A stretch of DNA of 64,000 nucleotides from Campylobacter showae (GTDB lineage Bacteria > Campylobacterota > Campylobacteria > Campylobacterales > Campylobacteraceae): positions 1,178,001-1,242,000 of the forward strand of contig NZ_LR535679.1 of the NCBI RefSeq assembly GCF_900699785.1. Reading direction: 5' to 3'. The translations under genes were made by a program, and so were the position numbers. The notes beneath the pieces were generated by a model, which saw only the letters and a list, made by a program, of their open reading frames with translations, had not been told where the DNA came from and made no database searches. The stretch's first letter is position 1, and each line of letters opens with the position of its first letter. This document shows positions 35,115 through 43,045 of this stretch, piece by piece.

Positions 35115-36023
35115 TTACTTTGACTTTACGAGGTTATAAAACTCGTTTCTAGCGTCAAATTTGGATTTTATTTTGTACTCTACGCCGTCAAATTTAAAGC
35201 AAATTTCATCCGAATGCAGCAGTAACCTCGGCGCGCCTGTTATCAAAATTCGCTCGCTTTCGCTCATCTCTTTATCTAAAATTTTTTCGATTTGTGGTCG
35301 CGAGAGACCATAGAGCGGTTCGCCTAAAATCTTATGTTCCACGTGGAACAAATGCAAACGAATTTGATGTTGTCTGCCCGTGAGAGGTACGGCTCGCACC
35401 AGAGTCGCATCAATATCAGCAAAATACTCTATCGGCGAAATCTCCGTCACAGCGCTTTTACCGTCCTCGCAAATTCGCATTCGCATTTTTACGTCGTCGT
35501 AGTCGTTTGCTAGATCCATATTTGCCTCGATACGCAAATTTTCGCTTATCTTTCCGTGTGCGAGCGCGACGTAGCTCTTATAAACCTGCCGATTTTCAAA
35601 AAGTTTTTTCAAATTTACGACCGCATTTTTATCTTTGCCCACGACGATGAGTCCGCTCGTTTCGCAGTCTAGACGATGTGCGACCGAGGCCTCACGGCCA
35701 TATAGCGCCCAAATTTCGTCATTTAACGAGTACTCGCAGTGCCTGCCGTTTGGGTGACTGAGCACGCCGCTAGGTTTATCAAAAACCGCAAATTTCTCAC
35801 ACTCAAAAATTGGCTTTAGCCCGCGCGGATTCGTCTCGTACTCTATCAGGCAAATTTCGCCGCTTAGCAAGGTATTTTTCTCGCTGACGACTACGCCGTC
35901 GCAGAAAAGCCTACCTTTGTCGATTAGGCGCTGGGCTTCACGCATTTTATAGCCGTTTTGCAGTAAAATTTCATATGCTTTTTGCCCTTGGGCATGCGCG
36001 ATAAATTTATGAATATAAGGCAA
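35115..36023 (-). CDS. RluA-family pseudouridine synthase
   Basis: A 302-residue protein with an S4-like N-terminal domain (MREAQRLIDKGRLFCDGVVV) and the RluA catalytic motif AHRLDCETSGLIVVGK with the catalytic Asp. PLTGRQHQIRLHLFHVEHKILGEPLYG is the C-terminal family block, given here in part as GRQHQIRLHLF. It isomerises uridine in rRNA or tRNA; the exact site is unknown. The coding sequence contains the second parS palindrome at 35335, within the codons for the FHVEH part of that block. Confidence 0.9.
   Translation of the reverse strand: MPYIHKFIAHAQGQKAYEILLQNGYKMREAQRLIDKGRLFCDGVVVSEKNTLLSGEICLIEYETNPRGLKPIFECEKFAVFDKPSGVLSHPNGRHCEYSLNDEIWALYGREASVAHRLDCETSGLIVVGKDKNAVVNLKKLFENRQVYKSYVALAHGKISENLRIEANMDLANDYDDVKMRMRICEDGKSAVTEISPIEYFADIDATLVRAVPLTGRQHQIRLHLFHVEHKILGEPLYGLSRPQIEKILDKEMSESERILITGAPRLLLHSDEICFKFDGVEYKIKSKFDARNEFYNLVKSK
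35335..35350. promoter_or_regulatory. parS centromere-like site 2
   Basis: A second exact copy of TGTTCCACGTGGAACA, 2.6 kb from the first and about 15 kb from dnaA, inside the RluA-family coding sequence. Confidence 0.85.
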
Positions 36024-36149
36024 TTTTCACTCTTTAAATCTAAAATTTAAGGGCAAATTTAGCGGATACTAACCGCGATTTCAGCCCAGTTTTTATATAA
36101 TCTTTCCTTAAAAAATTATACAAAAATTCGCATAAAAAAGGCTAAAGAG

Positions 36150-37493
36150 ATGGTAGAGAGATATTCGCGCGAACAAATGGCGCAAAAATGGGATATGCAG
36201 GCAAAATACGGCGCGTGGCTAGAGGTCGAAAAGGCTGCGGTCAAAGCGTGGAATAAGCTGGGTTTTATCAGCGATGCGGACTGCGAGAAAATTTGCAAAA
36301 ACGCAAAATTTGACGTAGCGCGCATCGACGAGATCGAAAAGACGACCAAGCACGACGTGATCGCATTTCTAACGAGCGTGAGCGAGAGTCTGGGCGATGA
36401 GAGCCGCTTCGTGCACTACGGCATGACTAGCTCAGATTGCATCGATACCGCCGTCGCGCTTCAGATCAAAAGCAGCATGGAACTCATTATCGAGGACGTA
36501 AAAGGCCTCATGAGCGCGATCAAAACCAGAGCGCAGGAGCATAAAAACACGATGATGGTCGGCCGCAGCCACGGCATTCACGGCGAGCCGATCACCTTCG
36601 GACTCGTACTTGCGGTCTGGTATGACGAGGTGGCGCGCGCACTAAAGCTGCTGCAAGACGCCAAAGAGGTCGCCGCCTACGGCAAACTAAGCGGCGCGAT
36701 GGGAAATTTCGCTCACGCACCGCTTGAATTTGAGGAGCTAACCTGCGAGCAGCTAGGCCTAAAGCCAGCCCCCGCGTCAAATCAGGTCATCCAGCGCGAT
36801 CGCTACGCCCACGTCATCAGCGCGATCGCCGTCCTAGCCGCTACTTGCGAAAAGATCGCCGTCGCCGTGCGACACTTCCAAAGGACGGAAGTTTACGAGG
36901 CCGAGGAATACTTTAGCCCCGGTCAAAAGGGCTCTAGCGCGATGCCGCACAAGCGCAATCCCGTGCTTAGCGAAAACATCACCGGCCTTTGCAGAATGCT
37001 GCGCTCATACGTGACGCCTGCACTCGAAAACGTCGCGCTCTGGCACGAACGCGATATCAGCCACAGTTCGGTCGAGCGATTTATCCTACCGGACGCCTTC
37101 ATTACGGCTGATTTTATGCTCGCGCGCATTACGAATTTGATCGCAAATTTGGTAGTTTATCCGGAAAATATGATGAAAAATCTAAATTTGACCGGCGGGC
37201 TCGTCTTTTCTCAGCGCGTGCTTTTACAGCTTCCTCAGCGCGGGATCTCTCGCGAGGACGCGTATAAGATCGTACAGCGCAACGCGATGAAGGTCTGGGC
37301 GGATTTACAAGAGGGCAAAAAAGCGATAAACGAAAACGGCGAGAGCCTATTTTTGCAAAATTTGCTCGCCGACGAGGAGCTACGCGCAAGCCTAGGCGAG
37401 GCCGAGATAAAAGAGTGCTTTGATTATGCTTATTACGCTAGGCACGTGGACGGGATTTTTAAAAGAGTATTCGGAAAGCAGGATGAAATTTAA
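36150..37493 (+). CDS. purB: Adenylosuccinate lyase
   Basis: A 447-residue member of the fumarase/aspartase superfamily. It cleaves SAICAR and adenylosuccinate, releasing fumarate, in purine synthesis. It begins MVERYSREQMAQKWDMQAKY; HYGMTSSDCIDTA, MVGRSHGIHGEPITFG with the catalytic His, and GSSAMPHKRNP with the signature Ser loop are all present. The stop overlaps the nrdA start by one base (TAATG), so the two nucleotide-metabolism genes are coupled. Confidence 0.97.
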   Translation: MVERYSREQMAQKWDMQAKYGAWLEVEKAAVKAWNKLGFISDADCEKICKNAKFDVARIDEIEKTTKHDVIAFLTSVSESLGDESRFVHYGMTSSDCIDTAVALQIKSSMELIIEDVKGLMSAIKTRAQEHKNTMMVGRSHGIHGEPITFGLVLAVWYDEVARALKLLQDAKEVAAYGKLSGAMGNFAHAPLEFEELTCEQLGLKPAPASNQVIQRDRYAHVISAIAVLAATCEKIAVAVRHFQRTEVYEAEEYFSPGQKGSSAMPHKRNPVLSENITGLCRMLRSYVTPALENVALWHERDISHSSVERFILPDAFITADFMLARITNLIANLVVYPENMMKNLNLTGGLVFSQRVLLQLPQRGISREDAYKIVQRNAMKVWADLQEGKKAINENGESLFLQNLLADEELRASLGEAEIKECFDYAYYARHVDGIFKRVFGKQDEI

Positions 37494-39868
37494 TGAAAGT
37501 ACTAAAACGAAACGGACGCACGGAAGAGCTTGACGTAAGCAAGATCAAAAAATACACGAGCGAGGCGGTCGCTGGGCTAGCAAACGTGAGCCTAAGCGAG
37601 CTTGAGGTGGACGCGAAAATTCAATTTCGCGATATGATAACGACCGAGGAGATCCAGCAAACCCTCATCAAAACGGCCGTCGAAAAGATCGACATCGACC
37701 GACCGAACTGGACCTTCGTCGCGGCGAGGCTGTTTTTATACGACCTTTATCACAAGGTCACGGGCTTTAGCGGCTACAACCACCTACGCGACTATCTGCA
37801 AAAGGGCGAAAAAGCGGGTCGCGTCATCCCGGGGCTAAAAGAAAAATACGACCTGGACGACCTAAACGACTACATCAGGACCGAGCGCGACTTGCAGTTT
37901 GCATATCTAGGCATCAAGACGCTATACGACCGCTACCTGATCAAAGACCGCAGCGGAGCGCCGATAGAGCTACCGCAGCAGATGTTTATGGCGATCGCGA
38001 TGTTCCTAGCGCAAAACGAGCTAGACTGCCAAGGCTGGGCGAAGAAATTTTACGACCTCATATCTAAATTTGAAGTCATGCTCGCCACTCCGACACTCTC
38101 AAACGCCCGCACGACGCGCCATCAGCTAAGCTCTTGCTACGTGGGAAGTACGCCCGATAATATCGAGGGGATTTTCGATAGCTACAAAGAGATGGCTCTT
38201 CTTAGCAAATTTGGCGGCGGTATCGGCTGGGACTGGTGCAAGGTGCGCGCTATGGGAGGCAGCATCGACGGACATAAAAACGCGGCCGGCGGTATAATTC
38301 CGTTTCTAAAAGTCACGAACGACATCGCCGTCGCCGTCGATCAGTTAGGCACGAGAAAGGGCGCGATAGCCGTCTATGTCGAGCCGTGGCACATGGACGT
38401 TAGTGACTTCCTGGATCTGCGCAAAAACTCGGGCGAAGAGCGCCGCAGAGCGCATGAGCTGTTCCCTGCGCTTTGGATAAACGACCTTTTCATGAAACGC
38501 GTCAAAGAAAATGCGCGCTGGAGCTTATTTGACCCAGCAGAGGTCGCCGATCTGTGCGATCTATACGGCGATGAGTTCGAGGCTCGCTACCTAGCATACG
38601 AAAACGACGAAAAGATCCAAAAAAACGTCGTCATGGCAAAGGAACTGTGGAAGAAAATTTTAACTAGCTATTTTGAATCGGGCATGCCGTTTTTGTGCTT
38701 TAAAGATAACGCAAACAAAGCCAATCCGAACGACCACGACGGCATCATCAGAAGCTCAAATTTATGCACCGAAATTTTCCAAAATACGCAACCAAACTAC
38801 TACAAGATCAAGATCACGTTTGATAACGGCTCCGAGCGGCTATTTGACGAGGAAGAAGACGTCACCGTTGATAGCGGCATAACCAAAAAAGCCAAAAAAC
38901 TAAGCGCGCTAGATAGTATCGGCGGCGAGCAAATTTTTATCGTCGAAAAAGAAAGCGTCGAGGGCAAAACCGCCGTGTGCAACCTCGCGAGCATAAATTT
39001 AAGCAAAATCAACAAAAAAGAGGACATCGAGCGCGTCGTGCCGATCGCCGTACGCATGCTAGATAACGTCATCGATCTAAATTTCTACCCGCACAAAAAG
39101 GTAAAACACACCAACCTAGCCTCCCGCTCGATCGGCCTTGGCGTCATGGGCGAGGCGCAGATGCTAGCCGAACGCGGCGTGAAATGGGGCAGCTACGAGC
39201 ACCTTGCGCTGATCGATAGCGTGATGGAAAATATCAGCTATAACGCCATCTACGCCAGCTCAAATTTGGCGGTAGAAAAGGGCGTGTATCCGCTTTTTGA
39301 AGGCTCAAAGTGGAGCAGGGGAGTGATGCCTATCGACACGGCAAACGCAAACGCCAAAGCGCTTCTAAACGACAGAGGCGGGCTATTTGACGAGAACGCC
39401 TGCGACTGGAGTAAACTGCGTGAAAAGGTCAAAAAAGACGGTATGCGAAACGGCTATCTGATGGCGATCGCGCCGACGTCGAGCATCAGCATACTCGTGG
39501 GCACCACGCAGACGATCGAGCCCGTGTATAAGCGCAAGTGGTTCGAGCACAACCTAAGCGGCATGATACCAAACGTAGTGCCAAATCTCAGCCCTGAGAC
39601 GTGGCAGTTCTACACGCCTGCCTACGAGCTAGATCAGCGCGTGCTCGTGCGTGCCGGCGCCATCCGCCAAAAGTGGATCGACCAAGGCCAGAGTCTAAAT
39701 ATTTTCATGAGCCTAGACAAAGCCAGCGGCGGATATCTGAGCGAAATTTACACGCTCGCGTGGGAGCTGGGACTAAAATCGACCTACTATCTACGCTCCG
39801 AAAGCCCTGATAGCGAAAAACTAAACAACGTAGCCGATCGCTCGATCGAGTGCGAGGGTTGTCAGTAA
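37493..39868 (+). CDS. nrdA: Ribonucleoside-diphosphate reductase, alpha subunit
   Basis: A 791-residue class I RNR large subunit. An N-terminal ATP-cone (MKVLKRNGRTEELDVSKIKK) is followed by the ten-stranded barrel with SSCYVGSTPDNIEGI, SNLCTEIFQNT and the SINLSKINKK region. The C-terminal CEGCQ carries the redox cysteines that reload the active site. It needs NrdB, which is not in the window. It is followed by a strong terminator, and downstream lie class III (anaerobic) RNR genes. Confidence 0.97.
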   Translation: MKVLKRNGRTEELDVSKIKKYTSEAVAGLANVSLSELEVDAKIQFRDMITTEEIQQTLIKTAVEKIDIDRPNWTFVAARLFLYDLYHKVTGFSGYNHLRDYLQKGEKAGRVIPGLKEKYDLDDLNDYIRTERDLQFAYLGIKTLYDRYLIKDRSGAPIELPQQMFMAIAMFLAQNELDCQGWAKKFYDLISKFEVMLATPTLSNARTTRHQLSSCYVGSTPDNIEGIFDSYKEMALLSKFGGGIGWDWCKVRAMGGSIDGHKNAAGGIIPFLKVTNDIAVAVDQLGTRKGAIAVYVEPWHMDVSDFLDLRKNSGEERRRAHELFPALWINDLFMKRVKENARWSLFDPAEVADLCDLYGDEFEARYLAYENDEKIQKNVVMAKELWKKILTSYFESGMPFLCFKDNANKANPNDHDGIIRSSNLCTEIFQNTQPNYYKIKITFDNGSERLFDEEEDVTVDSGITKKAKKLSALDSIGGEQIFIVEKESVEGKTAVCNLASINLSKINKKEDIERVVPIAVRMLDNVIDLNFYPHKKVKHTNLASRSIGLGVMGEAQMLAERGVKWGSYEHLALIDSVMENISYNAIYASSNLAVEKGVYPLFEGSKWSRGVMPIDTANANAKALLNDRGGLFDENACDWSKLREKVKKDGMRNGYLMAIAPTSSISILVGTTQTIEPVYKRKWFEHNLSGMIPNVVPNLSPETWQFYTPAYELDQRVLVRAGAIRQKWIDQGQSLNIFMSLDKASGGYLSEIYTLAWELGLKSTYYLRSESPDSEKLNNVADRSIECEGCQ

Positions 39869-39889
39869 AATTTAGACCAAATTTTACTG

Positions 39890-39943
39890 GCGAGTGCTTA
39901 AATTTGCTTGGATTTTTGGCAAATTTAAGCACGACTCGCTTTT
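39890..39943 (+). terminator. Intrinsic terminator after nrdA
   Basis: A long stem, GCGAG-TGCTTAAATTTGC paired with GCAAATTTAAGCA-CGA-CTCGC, followed by TTTT. The remaining 194 bp to tpx show no gene. Confidence 0.85.
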
Positions 39944-40099
39944 ACTGCATTTAAATTTACCTAACTTTTGCGCTGCTAAATCACAAGCACAAGCAAAGAC
40001 GATTTTAATTTATGGATATGAGTTAAAATTTGAGACAAAAACTATCGCTATATTAAAAGATGAGAAGTAAATTTAAGCGTAAAAAATTAATAATTTATG

Positions 40100-40125
40100 C
40101 AGAAAAGACCGCTCTCGCGGCCTTT
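40100..40125 (-). terminator. Intrinsic terminator after tpx
   Basis: On the minus strand AAAGGCCGC / GCGGTCTTT with a GAGA loop, followed by T. It lies 13 bp beyond the tpx stop. Confidence 0.8.
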
Positions 40126-40137
40126 AAATGTAGCGGC

Positions 40138-40662
40138 TTACATGCACCCGCAGCCGCAACCTCCGCTTGATTTTATCGCGTCAAACACCGCGTCGTAGTT
40201 TGGCTCGTCCGTGATCTCAGGGACGATTTGTTTGTGGATGATAACGCCGTCTTTGATGACGAAAACGGCTCTGGCTAAAAGCCCAGCAAGCGGCCCTTCG
40301 CCGATGATTACGCCGTATTTTTCGCCGAACTCTTTAGCTCTAAAATCGCTGCCGACTTTTAAATTTTTGATACCCTCCGTGGAGCAAAATCTACCCATCG
40401 CAAACGGCAGATCCATCGAGATCACGCTTAGCTTGATCGCCGCTTTGGCTGCCATTTTTTCGTTAAATTTACGCGTTTCCGTCGCGCAAACGCCCGTATC
40501 TAGCGACGGAACGGCGACTAATATCTCGATGCCGTTGTTGCCGCCGACCTTAAACTCGCCTAGATCTTGTCCGACAAGTGCTACTTCGGGCGCATATGAG
40601 CCCACGAATACCTCTTCGCCTTTTAGCGCGATATCCGCGCCGTGAAATTTGACTTTCGTCAT
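40138..40662 (-). CDS. tpx: Thiol peroxidase Tpx with Cys-rich C-terminal tail
   Basis: A 174-residue atypical 2-Cys peroxiredoxin reducing peroxides in the cytoplasm. The peroxidatic Cys is in PSLDTGVCATETRKFNE, the resolving Cys in PFAMGRFCSTEGIK. The start is taken as the ATG at 40662, with AAGGAAAA upstream and the normal MTKVKFHG beginning; the frame opens 15 codons earlier. The C-terminus ends SSGGCGCGCM, three extra cysteines that most Tpx proteins lack. It stands alone and has its own terminator. Confidence 0.95.
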   Translation of the reverse strand: MTKVKFHGADIALKGEEVFVGSYAPEVALVGQDLGEFKVGGNNGIEILVAVPSLDTGVCATETRKFNEKMAAKAAIKLSVISMDLPFAMGRFCSTEGIKNLKVGSDFRAKEFGEKYGVIIGEGPLAGLLARAVFVIKDGVIIHKQIVPEITDEPNYDAVFDAIKSSGGCGCGCM

Positions 40663-40775
40663 GTTTTTCCTTTGTTTTAAATTTAATCGTAACTCGGATA
40701 TTACCATACTTTTAACAACGGCTGAAAAACAAAAGCATGCAGCGGAATTTAAGACGCTAGTTATCTACAAAGTGC

Positions 40776-40781
40776 TATACT
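40776..40781 (+). promoter_or_regulatory. Possible -10 box and operator for the NrdD-like gene
   Basis: TATACT at 40776 is followed by TTGACATCAATTATCAA (40783-40799), an imperfect inverted repeat of the TTGA/TCAA type that could be an FNR-, Fur- or PerR-like operator. GGAG precedes the ATG at 40811. Confidence 0.35.
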
Positions 40782-40810
40782 ATTTGACATCAATTATCAA
40801 GGAGTGACAA

Positions 40811-40972
40811 ATGAGCGACAAAGAAATCCTAGCTTCGCTTGAGGCAAAGCGCACGAAATGCGTCGTTTACACCCGCGTGATGGGCTACCACCGCCCTGTA
40901 GAGAGCTTTAACCTCGGCAAAAAAGGCGAGCACAAAGAGCGCGTAAAATTTTGCGAGCCAAAATCCCGCTAA
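40811..40972 (+). CDS. Standalone NrdD-type glycyl-radical domain protein
   Basis: A 53-residue protein. YTRVMGYHRPVESFNLGKK and then EHKERVKF match the C-terminal glycyl-radical loop of anaerobic ribonucleotide reductase NrdD (RVxGY...FNxGK..E...RV). Gly25 would be the radical site. The large NrdD barrel is absent here; C17 and C48 are the only cysteines, so the usual four-Cys zinc site is not complete. It lies 17 bp upstream of nrdG, encoding the activase. It may be a separate radical-domain subunit, or a relic. Confidence 0.75.
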   Translation: MSDKEILASLEAKRTKCVVYTRVMGYHRPVESFNLGKKGEHKERVKFCEPKSR

Positions 40973-40989
40973 ACACCTGCGAGTAAAAC

Positions 40990-41676
40990 GTGAAAGACGC
41001 TGATTTTCCGCTTTACTCGCTCACCCCATTTACGACCCTCGACTACCCAGACAAAACAGCCTGTATAGCGTGGTTTGCGGGCTGCAACATGCGCTGCGCC
41101 TACTGTTACAATGTCCCTATCGTCACGGGCGCCGGACAGATCAGCTGCGCCGAGTTTATCAAATTTTTAGACAAGCGCAAAGGCAAGCTTAGCGGCGTGG
41201 TTTTTAGCGGCGGCGAATGCACGCTTAGCCCAGCGTTTTTACCGCTAGCTCGCGAAGTAAAGTCGCGCGACTTTTCGCTCAAGGTCGATACCAACGGCTC
41301 AAATTTGACCATTATTCAGCAGGCTATCTCGCTAAATTTGATCGACTACATCGCGCTTGATTTTAAAGCGACGAAAGAGAAATTTCTCAAGGTCGCAGGC
41401 TCGAATTTGTATATAAATTTCTTGCAAACGCTTGAGTTTTTGTTGCAAACCGGCTTTAAATTTGAGGTTAGAACGACGGTGCATGCAGACTTGCTAGACG
41501 AGGCCGATATCTCTGCTATGAGCGAGATTTTGTACGAGCACGGATACAGAGGTGTTTATTATCTACAAAATTTCCTCGACACTGGCGAAAATTTCGGAAA
41601 TTTGACGCAGGCGAAGGCTAAATTTGATCTAAATTCGATCCGTTCAAATTTAGAAATAGGACTTAGAAATTTTTAG
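40990..41676 (+). CDS. nrdG: Anaerobic RNR-activating radical-SAM protein (NrdG)
   Basis: A 228-residue activase. The SAM-cluster motif AWFAGCNMRCAYCYN has CxxxCxxC. FSGGECTLSP and LKVDTNGSN are further radical-SAM strands. It is of the longer, PflA-like NrdG type, not the 155-residue E. coli type. It installs the glycyl radical in NrdD-type enzymes. The start is GTG at 40990, 17 bp after the glycyl-radical-domain gene, with which it is presumably co-transcribed. Confidence 0.88.
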   Translation: MKDADFPLYSLTPFTTLDYPDKTACIAWFAGCNMRCAYCYNVPIVTGAGQISCAEFIKFLDKRKGKLSGVVFSGGECTLSPAFLPLAREVKSRDFSLKVDTNGSNLTIIQQAISLNLIDYIALDFKATKEKFLKVAGSNLYINFLQTLEFLLQTGFKFEVRTTVHADLLDEADISAMSEILYEHGYRGVYYLQNFLDTGENFGNLTQAKAKFDLNSIRSNLEIGLRNF

Positions 41677-41737
41677 TAAATTTAGTCAAATTTGATACTC
41701 AAAAGGGCAAATTTGGCGTGCAAAATCTCGCAAATCA

Positions 41738-42445
41738 TCACTTCCAGTTGTGATATTTGCTAATTTTAATAAACGTCACGATCTTTTTTAGCTCAGGCGC
41801 GTCGCTTACAGCCTGCACTTTTACGCTGTATTCGCCTTTTTCGAGCTCTGCTCGGAGCAAAACTTTATCGTGAGCAAAGCCTCCGTTTGGAGCGCTGTAC
41901 CATGAAGTCGCGCCGTATTTTGACAGATCAAAGGTCTCGGTTAGGGCGCTTAAATTTTGTTTTAGATCGTTCACCTCGCCGCCTTTTACGTAGTTTATTT
42001 TGCGGTTTTGTAGAGATTTGAGCATAACTTTTAGTAATATTTTTTCGCCCGTGCAGGCCGCTTTTTCCTCTTCGCTCGTGCCCATGGGTTCAGGGACGCC
42101 TTGCGTCGTATAACCGTAGTAGCCGGCTAGCTTAGCAGCTGTAGTTTTCCGGCAAAACCACTTCGTAAACTCGTCGCTGCCGTATCCCGGGAAGACCTCC
42201 TCGCTGAGCTTTTCTTCCTCTTTTTGCTTTTGCGGATCTTGCGCGTAGATGAAACTTATCTCGTAGATACCGGCCTTTTTGACGGTAAAATTTATATCGG
42301 TCGCGCTGCCGGCCTCCGACATATCGACCTCTTTATAAATGCCGTCATCAAGCACATCTTCGGCAAAAAAATCAAATCCATAATAAAAAGCCGTATAAAA
42401 AACACCGCAAAAAAGCAGCAAAAATAGGCAAAATTTGACCTTCAA
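41738..42445 (-). CDS. Hypothetical membrane-anchored or exported protein
   Basis: A 235-residue protein. One N-terminal hydrophobic segment (KFCLFLLLFCGVFYTAFYYG) acts as signal or anchor. The body looks like a beta-sandwich, with INFTVKKAGIYEISFIYAQD at the start and EKGEYSVKVQAVSDAPELKK near the end. It may belong to a DUF5625-like group, but I am not sure. Two cysteines (WFCRKT, AACTGEK) could form a disulfide outside the cytoplasm. It is 10 bp downstream of the next minus-strand gene. Confidence 0.6.
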   Translation of the reverse strand: MKVKFCLFLLLFCGVFYTAFYYGFDFFAEDVLDDGIYKEVDMSEAGSATDINFTVKKAGIYEISFIYAQDPQKQKEEEKLSEEVFPGYGSDEFTKWFCRKTTAAKLAGYYGYTTQGVPEPMGTSEEEKAACTGEKILLKVMLKSLQNRKINYVKGGEVNDLKQNLSALTETFDLSKYGATSWYSAPNGGFAHDKVLLRAELEKGEYSVKVQAVSDAPELKKIVTFIKISKYHNWK

Positions 42446-42455
42446 ATTTAACGTT

Positions 42456-42890
42456 TTATCTGTTTGGCGCGTAGGTTTTTACCTCATATAGCAAGAAATC
42501 ATACACGCGTTGCTGCACGAGGCCTTCGTATTCGTCGGCGTCTATGAGCCTGCGCAGGTGCTCGAAGTCGATCTTTAGCGCGTAGTTTTTGTTCGCTCTG
42601 ATGGCCTGGTCGATCGCCAAGAGCAAGCTATCAAGCGTCATAGGGTCTTTGCGTTTGATACGGGAGACGTATTCTTTGGTGGTTTCTATAAGTACGCGTT
42701 TGCGGTTCTCGTCGCCGCCGTAAATTTCGCTCGAGATATCGTATAAATTTTCAAAATCGTCCTCTTCGGGATTGAGTTTGGCCGAGATGATAGCCGCAAA
42801 GACCTTCGCACGAAACTCCAGCGAGCGGTGGTGATAGACCAAAAACTCCCTAAACAACGACAAAAATTTACATTTTATATCAAATCCCAT
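42456..42890 (-). CDS. Conserved hypothetical protein, 144 residues
   Basis: A soluble helical protein beginning MGFDIKCKFLSLFREFLVYH and ending LYEVKTYAPNR. No catalytic motif is recognisable. It has the look of a housekeeping Campylobacter protein of unknown function; good codon use and tight spacing to the next gene support it being real. The SRP RNA gene lies just upstream on the opposite strand. Confidence 0.65.
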   Translation of the reverse strand: MGFDIKCKFLSLFREFLVYHHRSLEFRAKVFAAIISAKLNPEEDDFENLYDISSEIYGGDENRKRVLIETTKEYVSRIKRKDPMTLDSLLLAIDQAIRANKNYALKIDFEHLRRLIDADEYEGLVQQRVYDFLLYEVKTYAPNR

Positions 42891-42939
42891 GTTGCCGCCT
42901 AAAATATATTTAAGTAAAATTTGAGTAAAATCGCTCTTG

Positions 42940-43042
42940 CCCTTTCTTAGACCTGTGCAATGTCTTTTCTAGGCACCGCTTCAGGGTGGGAACACAGCAG
43001 AGCACTTAGGCTAGGCGTGTGCCGCAGTCATCTGAGAGAGGG
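42940..43042 (+). ncRNA. ffs: Signal recognition particle RNA (4.5S-type)
   Basis: The conserved SRP domain IV is readable: CTTCAGGGTGGGAACACAGC with AGAGC after it, corresponding to the CAGG...GGAA...AGCAG core bound by Ffh, then GGCGTGTGCCGCAGTC, matching the E. coli GACGCGTGTGCCGGGATG region. The ends CCCTTTCTTAGAC and GTCATCTGAGAGAGGG pair, and GGGTTTTT terminates it. It is the small bacterial type, without an Alu domain. The T-run overlaps the stop codon of the convergent HD gene at 43046. Confidence 0.9.
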
Positions 43043-43045
43043 TTT

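Noticed and set aside
39944..40137. Readable ~35-codon stretch after nrdA (ending KTIAILKDEK)
   Set aside because: No start codon or RBS, too short and without family likeness; treated as chance.
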